Positions 1 through 5,322 of a stretch of DNA of 5,322 nucleotides are shown piece after piece (within the stretch, counting starts at the first letter, position 1; the number at the start of each line of letters is the position of its first letter). Where the stretch lies: the NCBI GenBank assembly GCA_002862965.1, contig PKCW01000275.1, positions 1-5,322 on the forward strand, read 5' to 3'. The notes beneath the pieces were generated by a model, which saw only the letters and a list, made by a program, of their open reading frames with translations, was not told the origin of the DNA and made no database searches. The translations under genes were made by a program, and so were the position numbers. Source of the DNA: Pseudomonadota bacterium (GTDB lineage: Bacteria > Pseudomonadota > Gammaproteobacteria > UBA5335).

Positions 1-1001
1 AGCGGGGCGCGGTGGGTCGCGAGGCGTCGTGGGCAGGCGGCGGCATCCTCTGCCCCCTGCATCCCTGGCGCTATCCCGACGCCGTGCAGGTGCTGGCCTG
101 GCGCGCAGCCGCGGCCTATCCGGCGCTGGCAGACCGGCTGGCCAGGACGACGGGGATCGATCCGGAATGGACGCGCAGCGGACTGCTGATCCTGGGCGGG
201 GATGAAGCGGCCGCGCGCGCCTGGGGCCGGCGCTGGGCGCAGCCGGTCGCGCTCTGCCCGCCCGCCGAGGTCGCGGCACTGGAGCCGGCCTTGGCCCCGA
301 CGGAACGCCCCGCAGTGCGGCTACCGGCGGTCGCCCAGGTGCGCAATCCCCGTTTGCTGCGGGCGCTGACGCGCGCGCTCGCCGCAAGCGGCGTGGCGAT
401 CCACGTGCGTTGCCCGGTGCAGGCGCTGCAGGTGGCGGCCGGACGTGTCGTCGCACTCGAAACCGGGTCCGGCTTGCTGGCCACCGACGGGCCGGTGGTG
501 GTGGCGGCGGGGGCCTGGAGCGCGGGGTTGCTCGCACCGCTCGGCGCCCCGCTGCCAGTGGCGCCGGTCAAGGGACAGATGCTGCTGTTCGAGGCCGCGC
601 CCGGCCTGATCCGCCATGTGGTGCTGCAGGCCGATCGCTACGCCGTGCCCCGCCGCGACGGCCGCGTGCTCTTCGGCAGCACGGTGGAGCAGGCCGGCTT
701 CGACACCACCGCCGATCCGGCCACGCGCGAGCGGCTCGAGACCGATGCCGTGCGCCTCGTGCCCGCGTTGGCGGGGGCGCGGCTGGCGGCGCACTGGGCC
801 GGCCTGCGACCCGGATCGCCGGAGGGCATTCCGGTGGTCGGCCGGCATCCGGCGGTGAGCAATCTGTGGGTCAATGCCGGGCATTTCCGCAACGGCGTCC
901 TGCTGGCGCCGGCGACGGCCGAGCTGCTGGTCGATCGCCTGCTGGGCCGTGTCCCGGCGCTGGATCCCGCGCCCTACGACTGGCCTGGCGCCGGCGCATG
1001 A
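1..1001 (+). CDS. thiO: Glycine oxidase ThiO, 5'-truncated by the window edge
   Basis: FAD-dependent oxidoreductase of the DAO family. ThiO oxidises glycine with O2 to the imine (hydrolysed to glyoxylate and ammonia) plus H2O2, and the imine feeds thiazole synthesis for thiamine in the cytoplasm. The reading frame is open to the left edge (first full codon at 3). The visible protein begins within the conserved GREASWAGGG stretch, so the GTG at 12 is not the real start. Numbering from 12, Tyr210, Arg266 (in GLRPGSPEGIPVVG) and Arg293 (in GHFRNGVLLAP) have the same spacing as the substrate-contacting Tyr246, Arg302 and Arg329 of Bacillus subtilis glycine oxidase. By this offset about 36 residues are missing, including the N-terminal GxGxxG FAD-binding loop. 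PVKGQMLLFE near 568-597 is also typical. The stop overlaps the next gene by ATGA, implying an operon. Other DAO-family enzymes are possible, but the motifs fit ThiO best. Confidence 0.9.
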   Translation, partial: RGAVGREASWAGGGILCPLHPWRYPDAVQVLAWRAAAAYPALADRLARTTGIDPEWTRSGLLILGGDEAAARAWGRRWAQPVALCPPAEVAALEPALAPTERPAVRLPAVAQVRNPRLLRALTRALAASGVAIHVRCPVQALQVAAGRVVALETGSGLLATDGPVVVAAGAWSAGLLAPLGAPLPVAPVKGQMLLFEAAPGLIRHVVLQADRYAVPRRDGRVLFGSTVEQAGFDTTADPATRERLETDAVRLVPALAGARLAAHWAGLRPGSPEGIPVVGRHPAVSNLWVNAGHFRNGVLLAPATAELLVDRLLGRVPALDPAPYDWPGAGA

Positions 1002-2038
1002 GGTCGCCGCGCCCCCGCCTCGCGTGGCTGCTGGCCCTGCTGCTGGGGATCTACGGCTGCGAGCGCCCGGCGGCGCCGGTGGAGGCCGAGGTCTATGCCA
1101 TGGGCACCCTGGTGCACTTCAGCCTCTATGGCGCCTCGCCCGAGGCCGCCGCGGAGGCGATCCGCGCGGCCGAGGTCTGGCTGCAGGCCTTCGGCCGCGA
1201 CGGCTGGGCTTTCGGGGACGGTGAATTGGCGCACCTGAATGCGGCGCTGGCGCGCGGCGAGTGCCGGCGGGTTTCGGCCGACCTCGCCGCCCAGATCCGC
1301 CTCGCCCGCGCGGTGAGTGGGGCCAGCGAGGGGCGTTTCGATCCCGCGGTCGGTCCGCTGGTGCGCCTGTGGGGCTTCGACCGGGCGCCGCGCGACCCCG
1401 ACCGGCCGTTCCCGCAGCCGGATGCCATCGCGGCCCTGCTGCCCCTGCCGCCGATCAGCGCCGTGACGGTCTCGGCGGCCGGGGAAGTGTGCGGGCCGCG
1501 CGGGCTGTTCATCGACCTGGGCGGCATCGGCAAGGGCTACGCGGTGGACCATGTGGTGGCCGACCTCGCCCGGCGCGGCATTCCGGCGGCGCTGGTCAAT
1601 GCGGGCGGCAACCTCAAGAGCTGGGGCGAGCCGCCGGGCCGGGGCTGGCGCATCGGCATCCGCGATCCCTACCGCCCGGGCGTGATGGCGACCCTCGCGC
1701 TGGCGGCCGGCGAGGCGGTGTCGACCTCGGGGGACTACGAGCGCATGTTCGATCATGACGGGACGCGCTATCACCACATCCTCGATCCCCGCACGGGCTA
1801 TCCCGTGGCGGGCTTGCATGCGGTGACCGTCGTGCATGCCGATGCGGCGCTGGCCGATGCGGCGTCGACCGCGCTGTTCGTGGCCGGGCCCGAGCAATGG
1901 CGGCCGGTGGCGGCGGCGCTGGGCATCGCGCAGGCCTTGGTCGTGCAGGCGGACGGCACGGTGGCGATGACGCCGGCCATGGCCGGGCGGGTCCGCTTCG
2001 TCCCGGGCTGGGCGCCGCCGCACGCGGCCGGCGACTGA
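998..2038 (+). CDS. apbE: FAD:protein FMN transferase ApbE, lipoprotein
   Basis: A 346-residue protein that transfers FMN from FAD onto a Ser/Thr of a target flavoprotein; known targets are subunits of Nqr, Rnf and related redox complexes. It works on the periplasmic side of the inner membrane. Residues 1-21 are a lipoprotein signal: Arg-rich start, hydrophobic LAWLLALLLGIYGC, Cys21 as the lipidation site. Tyr at -2 of the lipobox is unusual. Family motifs in order: AMGT (34-37); IDLGGIGKGYAVD (172-184), the FAD-binding core; VNAGGNLKSWG (200-210); STSGDYER (242-249); HHILDPRTGYP (259-269); ADAAST (286-291), whose Asp287 and Thr291 match the metal ligands. All key residues are present and the length is normal. 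The frame is open upstream to 410, but that part overlaps thiO. The ATG at 998 gives the signal peptide and an ATGA overlap with thiO and has no clear Shine-Dalgarno, so translational coupling is likely. No target flavoprotein gene is visible. Confidence 0.95.
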   Translation: MRSPRPRLAWLLALLLGIYGCERPAAPVEAEVYAMGTLVHFSLYGASPEAAAEAIRAAEVWLQAFGRDGWAFGDGELAHLNAALARGECRRVSADLAAQIRLARAVSGASEGRFDPAVGPLVRLWGFDRAPRDPDRPFPQPDAIAALLPLPPISAVTVSAAGEVCGPRGLFIDLGGIGKGYAVDHVVADLARRGIPAALVNAGGNLKSWGEPPGRGWRIGIRDPYRPGVMATLALAAGEAVSTSGDYERMFDHDGTRYHHILDPRTGYPVAGLHAVTVVHADAALADAASTALFVAGPEQWRPVAAALGIAQALVVQADGTVAMTPAMAGRVRFVPGWAPPHAAGD

Positions 2039-2061
2039 GCGCGGGTGAATTCTCCACGCCC

Positions 2062-2087
2062 GCGTCCCGCCGGGGGCGGCCGGACGC
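2062..2087. terminator. GC-rich stem-loop in the convergent apbE/acr3 gap
   Basis: GCGTC and CCGCC pair with GGCGG and GACGC around a GGG loop, with a three-base CCG bulge on the right arm. It begins 23 bases after the apbE stop, between two convergent genes. No T-run follows on either strand, so it is not a textbook intrinsic terminator. A second small perfect inverted repeat (GTCCGG at 2124-2129, CCGGAC at 2137-2142, seven-base loop) lies further along. Either could act as an end or stability structure for both transcripts; the function is inferred from position only, and hairpins are common by chance at this GC content. Confidence 0.3.
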
Positions 2088-2197
2088 GCATCCAGTCTGC
2101 AAAGGGGTGATGTGCGGGCGGACGTCCGGGGCGCTACCGGACAACAGGCAATGCGCAGGACGCGCGTTTTCTCACCAACGCCGGGTCCGCGGCGACC

Positions 2198-3286
2198 TCA
2201 GCGGATTTGTGCGCGCTGCCGCATGACCGCCGGCCCGCGTTCGTACCAGGCCCGGCTGCGCGCCAGCAGATGCACCAGGGCCAGCATGACCGGCACCTCG
2301 ATCAGCACCCCGACCACCGTGGCCAGCGCGGCGCCCGAATCGAAGCCGAACAGGGCGATTGCCGTGGCCACGGCCAGTTCGAAGAAATTGCTCGCGCCGA
2401 TCAGGGCCGAGGGGGCCGCGACGCAGTGCGGTGAACCGACGCGGCGGTTGAGCAGATAGGCCGCCCCTGAGTTCAGGGCCACCTGCAGCAGGATGGGCAC
2501 GGCCAGCAGCACGATGACCAGCGGCTGGGCGAGGATCTGCCGACCCTGGAAGCCGAACAGCAGGATCAACGTCGCGAGCAGCGCCAGCAGCGAGACCGGA
2601 TGCAGCCGCGCCAGCGTGTTCTCGAGCCGCTGCGCGCCATCGGCCTGCGACAACAGCCACCGACGCCAGAGCTGGGCCACGGCGAGCGGCAGCACGATGT
2701 AGAGCGCGACCGACAGCGCCAGCGTGTCCCAGGGCACGGTGATCGCCGCGAGCCCCAGCAGGAGCCCCATCAGGGGGCCGAAGGCGAACACCATGATGAC
2801 GTCGTTCAGGGCGACCTGCCCCAGCGTGAAGGCGGGATCGCCGCGGGAGAGGTTGCTCCAGACGAAGACCATGGCCGTGCAGGGCGCCCCGGCCAGCAGG
2901 ATGAGGCCCGCGATGTAGCTCGTGATCTGCTCCGCGGGCAGGTAGGGGCGGAACAGCATGCCCACGAACAGCCAGGCGAGCAGCGCCATGGAGAAGGGCT
3001 TGACCGCCCAGTTGATGAACACGGTGACGCCGATGCCGCCGGCGTGGCGGCGCACCGCGCCGAGTGCGCTCAAGTCGACCTTCAGCAGCATGGGGATGAT
3101 CATCAGCCAGATGAGCAGCGCCACCGGCAGGTTCAGCCCGGCCCATTCGAGCCCGCCCAGGCGGGTGAACAGCGCGGGCGCAGCCTGGCCCAGCAGGAGG
3201 CCGGTCGCGATGCAGGCCAGCACCCACAGGCTGAGGTAGCGTTCGAATGCGCCCATCGCGGGGGCATCGGCTGAAGATTCGGGCAT
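2198..3286 (-). CDS. acr3: ACR3-type arsenite efflux permease
   Basis: A 362-residue inner-membrane carrier of the ACR3 (BASS-related) family that exports arsenite, As(III), using the membrane potential or proton gradient. About ten hydrophobic segments run through the protein. The family's essential cysteine is seen as Cys136 in LAGAPCTAMVFVWSNL, in the fourth membrane segment. The conserved acidic residue is Glu303 in GASNFFELAVA, followed by GVLIEVPVML. NWAVKPF at about 92-98 is also typical. The chosen ATG at 3286 has GGAG eight bases upstream; an in-frame ATG at 3334 lies inside the promoter spacer and is rejected. The gene is convergent with apbE and lies 130 bp downstream of tonB, but has its own promoter at 3316-3344. 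No arsR, arsC or arsH is visible, so it looks like a solitary resistance gene. The family call is firm; the exact substrate range (arsenite alone or also antimonite) is not visible. Confidence 0.95.
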   Translation of the reverse strand: MPESSADAPAMGAFERYLSLWVLACIATGLLLGQAAPALFTRLGGLEWAGLNLPVALLIWLMIIPMLLKVDLSALGAVRRHAGGIGVTVFINWAVKPFSMALLAWLFVGMLFRPYLPAEQITSYIAGLILLAGAPCTAMVFVWSNLSRGDPAFTLGQVALNDVIMVFAFGPLMGLLLGLAAITVPWDTLALSVALYIVLPLAVAQLWRRWLLSQADGAQRLENTLARLHPVSLLALLATLILLFGFQGRQILAQPLVIVLLAVPILLQVALNSGAAYLLNRRVGSPHCVAAPSALIGASNFFELAVATAIALFGFDSGAALATVVGVLIEVPVMLALVHLLARSRAWYERGPAVMRQRAQIR

Positions 3287-3315
3287 GGCGAGACTCCGGC
3301 AGGTGGGGCCGGGCC

Positions 3316-3344
3316 ATTCTAATCTTCGAAACATCGAGAATCAA
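3316..3344 (-). promoter_or_regulatory. Sigma70-type promoter of acr3 with possible ArsR operator
   Basis: On the minus strand there is TTGATT (3344-3339), exactly 17 bases, then TAGAAT (3321-3316), close to the consensus -35 and -10. Transcription would start near 3309, leaving a leader of about 23 bases with GGAG ahead of the ATG at 3286. The site sits in an AT-rich island: 11 G/C in 37 bases at 3316-3352, in a window otherwise near 70% GC or more. The spacer and flanks carry TTTCG twice, 18 bases apart, and TCGATG / TCGAAG half-site-like words. ArsR-family repressors often bind such overlapping elements at ars promoters, so arsenite-controlled repression is plausible. The promoter is seen directly; the operator is inference. 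Confidence 0.7.
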
Positions 3345-3416
3345 CGAAATATGAGCGGCGCGGGCGATGGCATCGCGTTCGCAAGACGGGGCACACTCGG
3401 CGCGTTCGCGGCCGGC

Positions 3417-4382
3417 TCACTGGCCGACGTAAACCCCGCCGCTGCCCTGCGGCGCGCCCTCGTCCCCCGGCAGAAACCGCCATTTCCAGATGAAGCGGAT
3501 GCGTTCGCTCTGCTGCTTCATGGGCTCCGTGAACGGGTCGAAGGGCGAGGCGAGCTGCAGGATGCGCAAGGCCGCCTCATCGAGCTTGCGGTGTCCGGAC
3601 GGCGCCACGACGCGGACATCGTCCAGTTTGCCGTCGCTGCGAATGGCGACTTCCAGCGTGACATCGCCGAAGGGGCCGTTCTGGGTGATCTCGCTCGGCA
3701 TGTTGAGATTGCCGACCGATTCGATGCGCAGCCGCCATTGATAGAGGTAGGGCGCGTAGACGTGCGAGCGGGTGTTGACGGCGATGCGCAGCTCGGGGGT
3801 GGGCGCGCCCGGCGTCGGGGTGCGTGCATCCGGATCGGGGAGCAGGACGCTGGGACTGTCGGTGGCCTCCAGCATCAGCCGGGAAATGCGCAGACGCTGG
3901 CCATCGGGCGTGGCGGCGGTTTGCAGGCTGCTGTCCATCGGGCGGGCCGTCGGGCTGGTCGAGCGCAGGATCTGTCGGGCGGCCGTGGCGGCGGGTGCAT
4001 CGCGCGGCGTATCGGGATCGGCCGTGCTCGTGCCACCCAGTTCGTTGACGGCCTCGTTGCCTTCCGGGATGCCTTCGTGGGCGATTGCCGCACGGGAATC
4101 GGGCAGATCGCTGCGCGGCCGTTCAGCGGGCCCGGACTCACCGGCGCCCTGCTGGTCGATCTGGGCCCAGAAACGGGGATCCTTGGGCGGCGCGGTCGAC
4201 TCGCCCCGGACCAGCGTCACCTCGAGCTTTTGGCTGGTATCCGGAGCCGGATCGGGGATTCTGAAGCCGATGCCCAGAATGAGGATGCCGTGCAGCAGCG
4301 CAGCGAAGAACAGCGTGCCGGTCAGTCGGTCCCGACTGCTGATCTCGGGCGCTGTGGGCGGCGTGGCGGAGCTGGACGACAT
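3417..4382 (-). CDS. tonB: Energy transducer TonB family protein
   Basis: A 321-residue TonB-like protein that would couple ExbB/ExbD energy at the inner membrane to outer-membrane TonB-dependent receptors. It has a short cytoplasmic N-terminus, one membrane anchor at about 22-40 (TGTLFFAALLHGILILGIGF), and a long low-complexity Pro/Ala/Ser/Asp-rich periplasmic spacer at about 42-200. A C-terminal TonB domain spans about 208-304. Its marks are YLYQWRLRIESVGNLNMP (213-229), a GDVTLEVAIRSDGKLDDVRVV strand pair, a KLDEAALRIL helix and the final IWKWRFLP. It lies 27 bases after the gshB stop, the usual gshB-tonB order in gammaproteobacteria, and probably shared that transcript. No strong Shine-Dalgarno precedes the ATG. 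In related genomes yqgE and ruvX commonly follow this gene; here acr3 does. No exbB/exbD or receptor gene is in view, so the receptor it serves cannot be named. The symbol denotes the family, not the E. coli orthologue. Confidence 0.88.
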   Translation of the reverse strand: MSSSSATPPTAPEISSRDRLTGTLFFAALLHGILILGIGFRIPDPAPDTSQKLEVTLVRGESTAPPKDPRFWAQIDQQGAGESGPAERPRSDLPDSRAAIAHEGIPEGNEAVNELGGTSTADPDTPRDAPAATAARQILRSTSPTARPMDSSLQTAATPDGQRLRISRLMLEATDSPSVLLPDPDARTPTPGAPTPELRIAVNTRSHVYAPYLYQWRLRIESVGNLNMPSEITQNGPFGDVTLEVAIRSDGKLDDVRVVAPSGHRKLDEAALRILQLASPFDPFTEPMKQQSERIRFIWKWRFLPGDEGAPQGSGGVYVGQ

Positions 4383-4409
4383 GAAGTGGTTATCGGCTGC
4401 GCGGGCGCA

Positions 4410-4829
4410 TCATGGAGCGCCCCGGGCGCGCTCGCCGAGCTGGCGTTCGATGGCGTCCATGAGCAGGCCGGCGATGTTGAGGCCGAATTGCCGGTCGAGT
4501 TCGCGCACGCAGGTCGGGCTGGTGACGTTGATTTCGGTGAGCGAGTCGCCGATGACGTCCAGCCCCACGAACAGCAGCCCCTTCTTGCGCAGGGTCGGTC
4601 CGACCTGGTCGCAGATCCAGTAGTCGCGGTCGGTGAGCGGACGGCCTTCGCCGCGGCCCCCGGCGGCGAGATTGCCGCGCGCCTCACCCGCCGCCGGGAT
4701 GCGCGCCAGGGCATAGGGGACGGGCTGGCCGTCGACGAGCAGGATGCGCTTGTCGCCGTCGGTGATGGCGGCGAGATCGTGACCTAGCGCATAGGTCGGC
4801 AGGTGCCGGGAGTCGGAGGGCTTCGTCAT
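4410..4829 (-). CDS. gshB: C-terminal fragment of glutathione synthetase GshB
   Basis: GshB joins gamma-glutamylcysteine and glycine with ATP to make glutathione. The full enzyme is about 315 residues; this frame gives 139 from the ATG at 4829 (169 from a GTG at 4919). Homology starts at Leu19: [20 protein letters not shown] matches E. coli LPAIKDGDKRVLVVDGEPVP. It runs to the end with the flexible loop [31 protein letters not shown], and TEINVTSP, which carries the metal-binding Glu and Asn. The whole N-terminal domain and the first half of the ATP-grasp fold, about 195 residues, are absent. The 18 codons before Leu19 do not resemble GshB, and the other minus-strand frames up to 5031 do not restore it, so a simple frameshift does not explain the loss. 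No good Shine-Dalgarno precedes 4829. The product cannot be a working synthetase. It is either a truncated pseudogene or the end of a gene cut by a chimeric join near 4775. tonB follows 27 bases downstream. Confidence 0.82.
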   Translation of the reverse strand: MTKPSDSRHLPTYALGHDLAAITDGDKRILLVDGQPVPYALARIPAAGEARGNLAAGGRGEGRPLTDRDYWICDQVGPTLRKKGLLFVGLDVIGDSLTEINVTSPTCVRELDRQFGLNIAGLLMDAIERQLGERARGAP

Positions 4830-5031
4830 TGTCGGCGCGCAGACTGCGGCGCCTCTGTCTTCCACCAGGGACGCGCTGCGTCGCCTGCCGGGGAGACGCG
4901 GAGCTCGCCCGAACCGCACATAGTCACGGCTGTGCGCGCGTTCCTGGGGTGGGATCCGCGACCTTGATCACGGCTGGAGCCTCAGGCGGGCGTTGCGCTC
5001 CAGCGGTGGTGCCATAGGGTTCGCCCCGAAC
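4830..5031. other. Unassigned gap between divergent gshB and queE fragments
   Basis: These 202 bases separate the two broken genes. I recognise no conserved protein, RNA gene or convincing promoter here. A 31-codon minus-strand frame (4921 to 4826, starting [11 protein letters not shown]) ends in an ATGA overlap with the ATG at 4829, but it matches nothing I know. An 8-bp inverted repeat lies at 4973-5004. Together with 4776-4829, this stretch may come from a different place than its neighbours. Confidence 0.5.
4973..5004. repeat. 8-bp perfect inverted repeat upstream of the queE start
   Basis: GCTGGAGC at 4973-4980 is repeated as its reverse complement GCTCCAGC at 4997-5004, with a 16-base spacer, ending 27 bases before the ATG at 5032. 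It could form a hairpin or a repressor half-site pair. There is no T-run, so it is not an obvious terminator. The function is unknown, and chance is a real possibility at this GC content. Confidence 0.35.
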
Positions 5032-5322
5032 ATGTCGACCTACTCCCTCAAGGAGGTCTACGTCACCCTGCAGGGCGAAGGTGCCCAGGCGGGCCGCGCC
5101 GCCGTGTTTGCGCGGTTCTTGATCGAGCAGTTTGGGCGGGAGCGCCTCAGCGCAGGCCGCGGTGTGCTGGACGTGGCAGGCGGAAGCGGCGAGCTGAGCT
5201 TTGAGCTTACTGAGACGACACAGCGCGTCCTTCGACGCTTTCGAACCTCGCTCGATGCTGCAGGCTATGATGGGCTCACCGACACTTCCTGGGTGGTCGT
5301 GTGGCCACCGCTGCCGCTGCCG
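5032..5322 (+). CDS. queE: QueE N-terminus joined to methyltransferase-like segment, open at right edge
   Basis: A stop-free frame of 97 codons from the ATG at 5032 to the right edge. Residues 1-29 are the start of 7-carboxy-7-deazaguanine synthase, the radical-SAM enzyme of queuosine precursor synthesis (YSLKEVYVTLQGEGAQ, then GRAAVFARF). A QueE should next show a GCNLW-type stretch leading to the iron-sulfur cysteines. Instead, from about Leu30 (5119) the frame reads LIEQFGRERL and then VLDVAGGSGELSFEL (45-59), which is motif I of a class I SAM-dependent methyltransferase. Residues 60-97 are unrecognised and end in a Pro/Leu-rich run. GC falls to 74 of 120 in 5161-5280, and codons rare in the neighbouring genes (CTT, ACT, ACA, CGA, TTT) appear. 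The start lacks a strong Shine-Dalgarno. No cysteine is present, so this is not a working QueE as seen. It may be a chimeric join, a deletion fusion or, least likely, a genuine two-domain gene. Confidence 0.7.
   Translation, partial: MSTYSLKEVYVTLQGEGAQAGRAAVFARFLIEQFGRERLSAGRGVLDVAGGSGELSFELTETTQRVLRRFRTSLDAAGYDGLTDTSWVVVWPPLPLP
5119..5322 (+). other. Foreign-looking methyltransferase-like segment
   Basis: This part of the right-edge frame shows a helix-like LIEQFGRERLSAGRG, then an SAM-binding motif I (GxGxxS-type glycine loop with Asp47 just before it, frame numbering). I recall the pairing of an FG-E-L helix with LDVAGGxGELSFEL from uncharacterised eukaryotic (algal or fungal) methyltransferase-like proteins; that is memory, not a search. 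The later methyltransferase motifs are not recognisable in the 38 codons after it. The origin is uncertain. Confidence 0.45.

Noticed and set aside
410..997. Upstream extension of the apbE frame
   Set aside because: It lies inside thiO in another frame, and its translation is compositionally shadow-like. The signal peptide and family start at 998.
974..2023. 349-codon minus-strand frame opposite apbE
   Set aside because: It is antisense to a complete apbE with all family motifs; the translation is His/Arg-rich with no domain.
3287..3334. Longer acr3 start at 3334
   Set aside because: It would start translation inside the promoter spacer, upstream of the likely transcript start. The ATG at 3286 has GGAG at good spacing.
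2172..3344. 390-codon minus-strand frame over acr3
   Set aside because: It is an out-of-frame shadow of acr3: Arg/Ala/Gly-rich, no membrane segments, and it overlaps the real gene completely.
3364..3376. GCGAT-GGC-ATCGC hairpin after tonB as a terminator
   Set aside because: The stem is only five base pairs and no T-run follows on the tonB strand.
3285..4787. 500-codon open frame on the + strand
   Set aside because: It lies antisense to tonB and the gshB fragment, whose products match known families. Its translation is Arg/Gly/Ala-rich with no recognisable domain, as expected of a high-GC shadow frame.
4829..5017. 62-codon + strand frame before queE
   Set aside because: It matches no known protein, has shadow-like composition, and no Shine-Dalgarno.

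Overview
The window is very GC-rich (about 75% in parts of the left-hand genes). Its gene content points to a gammaproteobacterium: a ThiO-type glycine oxidase, a lipoprotein ApbE, a gshB-tonB pair in the order usual for that class, and the first codons of a QueE. Nothing in the sequence fixes the genus.

Left part (1-2038, + strand): a translationally coupled pair. It consists of the 3' portion of thiO, whose start lies off the left edge, overlapping by ATGA with a complete apbE for a flavin-transferring lipoprotein. Residues 2039-2197 form a convergent intergenic gap with GC-rich hairpins but no U-tract. Middle part (2198-4829, - strand): the order of transcription is a gshB fragment, tonB, then acr3. 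acr3 (arsenite efflux permease) has its own, very clear sigma70-type promoter in a 37-bp AT-rich island just upstream; no arsR or arsC is visible. tonB encodes a complete energy-transducing protein with an N-terminal anchor and a C-terminal TonB domain.

Right part (about 4775-5322) is the odd one. Two conserved genes stop matching their families abruptly within about 350 bp of each other. The gshB reading frame contains only the C-terminal third of glutathione synthetase, preceded by 18 unrelated codons. On the opposite strand, an open frame starts as a clear QueE (29 residues). At the place where the radical-SAM cysteine cluster should follow, it runs without a stop into a class I methyltransferase-like segment. 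That segment has lower GC (74 of 120 bases in 5161-5280) and different codon use, and it continues off the right edge.

The simplest reading is an ordinary gammaproteobacterial segment whose right end is rearranged or is a chimeric join (amplification or assembly artefact). A true gene fusion would be novel but is less likely. I see no RNA gene, CRISPR array, insertion sequence, origin or defence system.
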